This document shows positions 34,710 through 40,445 of a stretch of DNA of 40,445 nt, piece by piece. The number at the start of each line of letters is the position of its first letter. Position 1 is the stretch's first letter. Under the pieces are notes generated by a model. That model did not search any database. It was not told the DNA's origin and saw nothing but the letters and a program-made list of their open reading frames with translations. The stretch is from JBKEDC01 sp047971925. Its GTDB lineage: Bacteria; Bacteroidota; Bacteroidia; Bacteroidales; Prolixibacteraceae. The stretch covers positions 1 to 40,445 of the forward strand of contig JBKEAC010000030.1 in the NCBI GenBank assembly GCA_047971925.1. The letters are read 5' to 3'. Position numbers and translations under genes: made by a program.

Positions 34710-34717
34710 TAATTTTG
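34710..34717 (+). promoter_or_regulatory. -7 element of the second susCD promoter
   Basis: TAATTTTG matches TAnnTTTG. There is no clear TTTG at -33, where the proximal operator repeat lies. The leader to the start codon would be about 38-45 nt. Confidence 0.5.
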
Positions 34718-34760
34718 TGTTTGAAATGTTAAACGAATACAAATTAAATTTTAAAAATGT

Positions 34761-37700
34761 ATGCTTATGAAAATGCTTATTAAAAAAGCATTTCTACTGA
34801 TGTTTGTGATGACTGTGTTCTCTATATGGGTACAAGCGCAGGTCTCTCAGATTAGTGGAAAGGTTACAGACTCAGATGGTGTGAGTCTGCCTGGAGTAAC
34901 AGTTATTGTTAAAGGTACTACTATTGGTACTGTTTCAGATTATGATGGTAATTATACTCTACAAGGTTTATCAAGCGGTGCAGTGTTGCAGTTTTCGTTT
35001 GTAGGGATGCAAACAGAAGAAAAGCCTGTAACAGGAGCCGTGATGAACTTAAAAATGTCTGTAGATGCAGTTGGTTTGGATGAGGTTGTGGCTGTGGGAT
35101 ATGGGGTTATGAAGAAGAGAGATGTTACAGGTTCTGTGGCATCAGTAAGTGGAGAGCAACTTGCTTCTGTTCCAGTTAACAATGTGGCTCAAGCAATACA
35201 AGGGAGGCTTCCAGGGGTAAATGTTGTTTCTCAAGATGGACGTCCAGATGCAGAGGTCTCAATTCGTGTTCGTGGGGGAGGATCGATTTCTCAGAGTAAT
35301 GACCCTTTGATATTAATAGATGGAATTCCTGGAAACATTAGCGATATTCCTGCAGATATGGTGGAAAATGTTGATGTCTTAAAAGATGCGTCATCAACAT
35401 CTATTTTTGGAGCTCGTGGTGCAAATGGAGTTATCTTGATTACAACCAAAAGAGGTACGGCAGGTAAGGTCACAGTGTCTTATAATGGTTATGCAAAGTT
35501 TAATACTCCTACAGGATATATAGAAGCACTTTCACCGTATGATTATTTAGAACAAAAATGGGGATTACTAGATGTTTATTACGGAGATACCTATACCGTT
35601 CCGTTTCAAAAATTATTTAGTATTGGAGATTATGCAGGAAGCAACGAAGCAGGTATAGATGCTTATCGAAATGTTTCTGATTATAACTTACAGAAAGAAG
35701 TTTATAACAAATCATTCTCTCAGAATCATGATTTTACAATTTCAGGTGGAAACGAAAAAACAAAAATCATCTTTAACTTTAATTATTTAGATGAAGATGG
35801 AATGAAATTAAACTCATATGCTAAGCGAGCTACCGCATCGTTTAAATTGGATCAAAAACTAGGAGAAAAGTTAAACTTTAATTTGGATGTTCGCTATGCT
35901 GATCGTGAAAATCTTGGTAATGAAGGTACTATTAGTGGTTTAGGGTCTACCCTTTCAGGGTCTTATCGTTTCCGACCAATTGCGCTTGAAGATATTAAAG
36001 GAGACTTGAACATTTTGAATGATGCTTCTCTAGGTGAGGAAAGTTTTGTGATGGATGATTTATACAATCCAGTAAACATCATTAAAGATAGAGAAGACTT
36101 GACTTTAAAACAATCTATACGTGCAACCGGAGGTATGGATTGGAGTATTATTAAAGGGTTGAAGTATCGTACGGAATTAACTTTGTCGAGAGATTATACT
36201 ACTACAAAAAATTGGAGAGGTCCTACTCCTTCAAATGGGAATGAAGTGAGTTATTTGAATGCAGATGGAACTTATATGTATGCAGGCGATGCAGATTTAA
36301 GAAAAAGTGATAGTTGGGGTATGCGTTGGACTAATACTTTGAATTATGATTTAACTTTAAATGAAATTCATCGATTTAGTGCTTTAATTGGTCAAGAGGT
36401 GGCGGACTCAGGTGGTGAAAATATGCGTTTATCAGGAAAAAGATTTCCGAATAATTTTACAAAAGACAATGCTTTTGCAAGCATGTCGCAATATGGATCA
36501 GATCTTGTGATTTCTTCTGGAGTGTCAACACCAAACCGTATTAACTCTTATTTTGGAAGGGTGAACTATTCACTTCTGGATCGATACTTGTTTACTGCAA
36601 CCTTTCGTGCAGATGGTTCTTCGAATTTCTCTCCTGAACACCGTTGGGGATATTTTCCTGCAGCCTCTATCGCATGGCGTGTTTCGCAAGAGTCTTTTAT
36701 GGAAAGCCTGAGCTGGCTTGATGATATGAAACTTCGCGTGTCGTATGGACAAGTTGGTAATGATGCGGTTAGTGCAGACCAATGGACGCAACTTTGGGCT
36801 GCAGAAGAAGATCAAAGATGGCAGATGGGATTAGACAATGAGCATCAGCCGACATATGACTTGGCAACGGAGCAATTTGCTAATCGTGATCTGAAATGGG
36901 AAACAACGATTACACGCAATATTGGTCTTGATTATGCACTATTTAATAATCGGGTGTGGGGTACTATTGAAGTCTATAAAAATACAACAACTGATTTGTT
37001 GATGCTTACTGATATACCTTCTATCACAGGATTTAAAACGAGCTATGCAAATATTGGGCAAACAAGTAATAAAGGGGTTGAAATTTCGCTTAATGGAGTA
37101 ATATATAAAAATCAAAACTGGAATATCACTGGAGGTGTAAACATTAACTTCAATAAGAACAATATTGATGAACTTGCAGATGGAATACAGAGTGAATACG
37201 GAACGCAAATTTTCCAACAAGGAAATCCAAATTCAGATTATGTTTTGCAAGAAGGAAGTCCAGTTGGAATTGTGAAAGGGTATAAAGCAGATGGTAAAGG
37301 TTATTATACTCCTGATGATTTTAACTATGATAGCGCAACTGGAGAGTATAGATTAAAGGATGGAATAGCAGATCTTTCAAGTGCTTTTATCTCTTATCAA
37401 GGAGGTCGAGTCCCCGCAGGTCAGCAAGCATATCCTGGTTTGCCAAAATTTGTTGATGCATATGAAGATGGCGTAATCGACACGAAGGATTATGTGGAAA
37501 TTGGCAATATGACACCTAAACATACTGGTGGATTCAATATTAACGCCGCGTATAAACAATTTGATTTAGGCCTATCTTTTAACTGGAGTTGTGGCAATGA
37601 TATATATAATGCAAACATGCTGGCATCTCTTTATAATGGAAATAAAGGTGGAGGTTTGTACGGAAATAAAATGTCAATTGTGAATGATTCGTACACCTTG

Positions 37701-38087
37701 TTCAAAATGCAAGATGGAAATTTAGTGCAACTTAACACTCCTGATGAACTGAACGCTGCCAATGCGAAGGCGAGTTTGCCATCGACTTATTTGCAACAAG
37801 GATACGTGTCTGATATTGGTGTGGAAGATGGTTCTTACCTGCGTTTAAATACTGTGACTCTTGGTTATAGTTTACCAAAACAATTGCAAAACAAAATTGG
37901 AGCAAATAATCTAAGGATATATGGTTCTATCTATAATGTATTTACTATCACAGGATATTCAGGATTAGATCCAGAAGTAAACGCAGCCGCTAATTTAAAT
38001 AGTGCTCGTTATCCAACTATTGGACTTGATTGGGGAACCTATCCACGTGCTCGTCAATTCGTACTTGGTGTAAATATTACATTCTAA
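34761..38087 (+). CDS. SusC-type TonB-dependent outer-membrane transporter 2
   Basis: About 1,108 aa. Signal peptide (about 1-27, ending VQAQ), carboxypeptidase-regulatory-like domain (about 30-105, ISGKVTDSDGVSLPGVTV), TonB-box-type segment (LDEVVAVGYGVMKKRDVTGSV), plug domain with IRVRGGGSI and DASSTSIFGARGANGVI, then a barrel ending FVLGVNITF. It is a full-length paralogue of the transporter at 20955, clearly diverged, and its codon use appears more AT-rich than in the pectin operon. By family it imports oligosaccharides with the SusD at 38123; the substrate may be a different pectic fragment. Three closely spaced in-frame ATGs (34761, 34767, 34773) are possible starts; 34761 and 34767 are the most likely. 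It has its own operator and promoter. Confidence 0.95.
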   Translation: MLMKMLIKKAFLLMFVMTVFSIWVQAQVSQISGKVTDSDGVSLPGVTVIVKGTTIGTVSDYDGNYTLQGLSSGAVLQFSFVGMQTEEKPVTGAVMNLKMSVDAVGLDEVVAVGYGVMKKRDVTGSVASVSGEQLASVPVNNVAQAIQGRLPGVNVVSQDGRPDAEVSIRVRGGGSISQSNDPLILIDGIPGNISDIPADMVENVDVLKDASSTSIFGARGANGVILITTKRGTAGKVTVSYNGYAKFNTPTGYIEALSPYDYLEQKWGLLDVYYGDTYTVPFQKLFSIGDYAGSNEAGIDAYRNVSDYNLQKEVYNKSFSQNHDFTISGGNEKTKIIFNFNYLDEDGMKLNSYAKRATASFKLDQKLGEKLNFNLDVRYADRENLGNEGTISGLGSTLSGSYRFRPIALEDIKGDLNILNDASLGEESFVMDDLYNPVNIIKDREDLTLKQSIRATGGMDWSIIKGLKYRTELTLSRDYTTTKNWRGPTPSNGNEVSYLNADGTYMYAGDADLRKSDSWGMRWTNTLNYDLTLNEIHRFSALIGQEVADSGGENMRLSGKRFPNNFTKDNAFASMSQYGSDLVISSGVSTPNRINSYFGRVNYSLLDRYLFTATFRADGSSNFSPEHRWGYFPAASIAWRVSQESFMESLSWLDDMKLRVSYGQVGNDAVSADQWTQLWAAEEDQRWQMGLDNEHQPTYDLATEQFANRDLKWETTITRNIGLDYALFNNRVWGTIEVYKNTTTDLLMLTDIPSITGFKTSYANIGQTSNKGVEISLNGVIYKNQNWNITGGVNINFNKNNIDELADGIQSEYGTQIFQQGNPNSDYVLQEGSPVGIVKGYKADGKGYYTPDDFNYDSATGEYRLKDGIADLSSAFISYQGGRVPAGQQAYPGLPKFVDAYEDGVIDTKDYVEIGNMTPKHTGGFNINAAYKQFDLGLSFNWSCGNDIYNANMLASLYNGNKGGGLYGNKMSIVNDSYTLFKMQDGNLVQLNTPDELNAANAKASLPSTYLQQGYVSDIGVEDGSYLRLNTVTLGYSLPKQLQNKIGANNLRIYGSIYNVFTITGYSGLDPEVNAAANLNSARYPTIGLDWGTYPRARQFVLGVNITF

Positions 38088-38122
38088 TTATAGAAAGAAG
38101 ATAATAATTTTAAATTACAGAG

Positions 38123-40177
38123 ATGATGAAAAAAATAGTTATATATATAAGCTTTGCGTTGCTACCTATATTATATTTAGGATGTAGCGAAGATTATCTT
38201 GATGTGTCAAATGCTGGTCAATCTGATGATGATTTTGTCATGTCAAGTCCTGCAGAAGCATTAAAAACGCTATCTTGGGCTTATGCAGAGTATCGGCAAA
38301 ATGCTGTATCTGGTGGAAATTATAATTGGCAAGATCCTATTGGTTCAGATGCGGGCTATATGAGTGAATATCCAACTGCGAACAATGTGATAGGAAGGTT
38401 GCAACCTAGTGCAACTACCGTAAATGGTGCAGAAGGGCAATATAATAGTTTGAATGTTGTTCTAGCTAGAACTAATAGAATTGCAGACTTGATTGCTGAA
38501 AATGAAGCTTATCAAGCTGATGCAAAAGGCAATGAGCCAACTGAATGGACGCAGCTATATGGAGAAGCAAGAACTTTTGCCGCCTATTGCGCTTGGGAAT
38601 TAGTGCGTCATTTTGGAGATGTGCCTTATGGTTACGACAATAAAGTAGTAGATACCTATGAATTGACTTCGCGTTTTGAGATTATGGATAAAATCATGGA
38701 AAATCTTAAAGCTGTGGAATCTAAAATGTATGTGTTAGGCGAAGGAGGCTTAACTTCGGAGCGTTTAAGCCGTACATTTGCTAATGCTCTTATTGGAGAG
38801 ATTGCTCTTCACGCTGGAGGATGGCAAACTATCAGAACAGATATCGATGGTCTTTATGGCGATGTGAAATTCGAAGCAAAAGGGAGTGATGATGGGGAGT
38901 GTGTTTATGCGCGCAGAACAGATTTTCTAAGTTACATAGGAGTAGCAGAACAATATTTAAATGCAGCAGTGAATACTTATCGTGGTTCAGCACAACTTGT
39001 CACTTCGGATAGTCGAGCTGCGAATAATCCATTCCAGAAAGTTTGGCAAGAAATTAATTCGCGACGAATCAGTCCTGAGTCTATATTTGAAATTGCTACA
39101 GTTCCTGGTACGGGTAATGCAGAGATGGGATATAGTCAAGGACGCCCAGGAGGAAAAGGGAGTATTTCTTATTTGAATACTTTTGCAGCTGTACGGATGA
39201 TTCCATCTTTCTTTTATAATGCATATGAAGAAGGGGATAAACGTCGAGATGTGACTATGGTTGTTACAGGTAGTGATGCATCAAATGGAAAAGAGACTTT
39301 AGTTCCTCTTGGTGTTGGAACGCGTATTGGAGGTGGAGGTCCAAGTATTAATAAGTGGGATAAAAATAGAGGTGATGTACCAAATTATCCTAATGTGTCA
39401 TACCGAGCTTCAGGGATAAATTATGTATTGATGAGAGTGTCGGATGCAATGTTAATGTTAGCTGAAGCTAAAGCTATTTTAGGGGTAGATAATGCGGGTG
39501 CGATTTCGCTTGTGAATCAAGTAAGAGAACGAGCTTTTGGTGATACATCTCACAATCTTTTAGGTTTAACAGGAGAGGAATTATTGGATGCTATTTACGA
39601 GGAGCGGAAATTGGAATTGGTAGGAGAAGGTGATGTTCGTTGGGATATGATTCGCTCAGGTAAATTCAATGAAAGAGCTATTGCGGTTCGTCAAGAAATG
39701 GCAGATATGATTGCTGGACTTGAAGCGAATGGGTACTACACATTTCCAAGCGGTAGAACAATCTCAAACTATGTTTGGACAAAATCGGTTAAGATAGGAG
39801 GAAGCGACGTCCCTGTTGTGACGCAAAGTCCCGACAAAAATGATCCAGCTCTCTATCCAGGATGGCGCGGGATTTATGAATGGGGGCTCCCAGTGTTAGA
39901 TTCAGGTAAAAATCTGGCGATAAAAGGATTATATGATTATATAGATCCTGATGGAGCTGAAGCCTCTGCTCTGGAAGCGGATGGTTATGCAAAAGTCGAA
40001 TGGGGAATCCGAACTTGGAATGATGCAACTGCTAAAGCAATGTTGAATGCTGCAATTTTAGATGGAGTTGTTGGACGTGAGAATAGTGCTCCTCGATATT
40101 TTCATCCTATGCCAAAGACGTTAATCGATCAATCGAAAGGAAACGTAACAAATGGCTATGGTTTGCCTAGCAAATAA
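38123..40177 (+). CDS. SusD-type surface glycan-binding lipoprotein 2
   Basis: This 684-aa lipoprotein has lipobox ILYLGC (cysteine 21) followed by SEDYLDVSNAG, the typical SusD opening. It has the TPR-like region (LYGEARTFAAYCAWELVRHFGDVPYGYDN), the signature YVLMRVSDAMLMLAEAKAIL, the EERKLELVGEGDVRWDMIRSGKF stretch and the C-terminal YFHPMPKTLIDQSKG. It is longer than the SusD at 24194 by about 54 residues. By family it binds glycan and caps the SusC at 34761, which lies 35 bp upstream. A terminator follows, so the pair forms a two-gene operon. The substrate cannot be read from the sequence; context suggests a pectic component. Confidence 0.94.
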   Translation: MMKKIVIYISFALLPILYLGCSEDYLDVSNAGQSDDDFVMSSPAEALKTLSWAYAEYRQNAVSGGNYNWQDPIGSDAGYMSEYPTANNVIGRLQPSATTVNGAEGQYNSLNVVLARTNRIADLIAENEAYQADAKGNEPTEWTQLYGEARTFAAYCAWELVRHFGDVPYGYDNKVVDTYELTSRFEIMDKIMENLKAVESKMYVLGEGGLTSERLSRTFANALIGEIALHAGGWQTIRTDIDGLYGDVKFEAKGSDDGECVYARRTDFLSYIGVAEQYLNAAVNTYRGSAQLVTSDSRAANNPFQKVWQEINSRRISPESIFEIATVPGTGNAEMGYSQGRPGGKGSISYLNTFAAVRMIPSFFYNAYEEGDKRRDVTMVVTGSDASNGKETLVPLGVGTRIGGGGPSINKWDKNRGDVPNYPNVSYRASGINYVLMRVSDAMLMLAEAKAILGVDNAGAISLVNQVRERAFGDTSHNLLGLTGEELLDAIYEERKLELVGEGDVRWDMIRSGKFNERAIAVRQEMADMIAGLEANGYYTFPSGRTISNYVWTKSVKIGGSDVPVVTQSPDKNDPALYPGWRGIYEWGLPVLDSGKNLAIKGLYDYIDPDGAEASALEADGYAKVEWGIRTWNDATAKAMLNAAILDGVVGRENSAPRYFHPMPKTLIDQSKGNVTNGYGLPSK

Positions 40178-40236
40178 TTGTGCTAACGGAACCTCATTAA
40201 TCAAGAGAAATCTTTCAAAATAGAATCTTTATTTTT

Positions 40237-40268
40237 ATCAGGTCGGGATAGTATTCCGACCTGATTTT
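40237..40268 (+). terminator. Terminator of the second susCD operon
   Basis: Arms atcaggtcgg (40237-40246) and ccgacctgat (40256-40265) are perfect 10-bp complements with a 9-nt loop, followed by a short T-run (40265-40268). The position, 59 bp after the susD stop and 21 bp before the next gene, fits intrinsic termination, though the T-tract is short. Confidence 0.7.
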
Positions 40269-40289
40269 GTTTAACGAAATACCTTACTA

Positions 40290-40445
40290 ATGAAACTTCA
40301 ACGATTTATAGTATTGCTTAGTACTTTGCTATTACTCTTTTCTTCTTGTAAGAAAGTTTCTACTCCACAACTTCATGATGGGTTCTTTACCTATTGTGGC
40401 GATACGGTGATACTATCTCCCAATTGTTTTTATATCGATGGAAGC
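40290..40445 (+). CDS. N-terminal part of a lipoprotein, cut by the window end
   Basis: The frame opens at ATG 40290 and is still open at the window end (52 codons visible). Residues 1-20 form a type II signal peptide with lipobox LFSSC (cysteine 20), followed by KKVSTPQLHDG. The visible mature part (GFFTYCGDTVILSPNCFYIDGS) is too short for a family assignment. The position after a susCD pair makes a surface or periplasmic pectin-degrading or binding protein plausible, but this is inference. Unlike the other lipoproteins here it has lysines rather than acids directly after the cysteine, so it may stay on the periplasmic side. Confidence 0.65.
   Translation, partial: MKLQRFIVLLSTLLLLFSSCKKVSTPQLHDGFFTYCGDTVILSPNCFYIDGS

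Overview
The window looks like a Bacteroidota chromosome, most likely Bacteroidales/Marinilabiliales-like (the rank is inference). The reasons are SusC/SusD pairs, hybrid two-component systems (HTCS), lipoproteins with an acidic stretch straight after the lipobox cysteine, a type IX secretion (T9SS) C-terminal sorting domain, and TAnnTTTG -7 promoter elements. Most of the window (about 6.7-40.3 kb) is a polysaccharide utilisation locus (PUL) for pectin-type polymers. The pectin assignment rests on a family 1 pectate lyase and a CE8 pectin methylesterase with its catalytic residues intact.

Layout. 1-656: a 42-bp tandem array cut by the window edge, a GC-rich hairpin element and a promoter. 657-2048 (+): a two-gene unit with a surface lipoprotein and a probable beta-barrel protein, closed by a strong terminator. 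2256-6593 (-): HTCS 1. 6741-9845 (-): a small secreted protein and a PA14-containing GH3 glycosidase, with its own terminator. 9846-10088: divergent regulatory region. 10089-14432 (+): HTCS 2. 14433-15734: a 1.3-kb spacer holding a second, unrelated 42-bp array. 15735-34157 (+): an operon-like run of a fimbrillin-like lipoprotein, a beta-helix lipoprotein, a BACON-PL1 pectate lyase, SusC, SusD, a second beta-helix lipoprotein, then, after an internal hairpin terminator, a 1,870-residue T9SS-secreted pectin methylesterase mosaic and a small lipoprotein. 34158-34760: spacer with terminator, operator and promoter. 34761-40177 (+): a second SusC/SusD pair and a terminator. 40290-end: the start of another lipoprotein gene.

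How the genes fit together (family knowledge plus inference). The HTCS proteins sense oligosaccharides in the periplasm and activate transcription through AraC-type DNA-binding domains. Surface lipoproteins (SusD-like, PL1, beta-helix proteins) bind and cut pectin. The esterase removes methyl groups so that the lyase can cleave, and SusC imports the products. The GH3 enzyme then acts on oligosaccharides, perhaps xylose- or arabinose-bearing side chains.

The most interesting signal is regulatory. The GH3 operon, the pectin operon and the second susCD operon share one promoter layout: a direct repeat of an (A/G)AAATG-type motif at 21-22 bp, with the promoter-proximal copy starting exactly 33 nt before a TAnnTTTG element. 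This is a candidate HTCS regulon operator. Other unusual points are two unrelated arrays with the same 42-bp period and a palindrome in every unit, and a family of beta-helix modules ending in a GDP(R/E)W motif that occurs three times in one operon.
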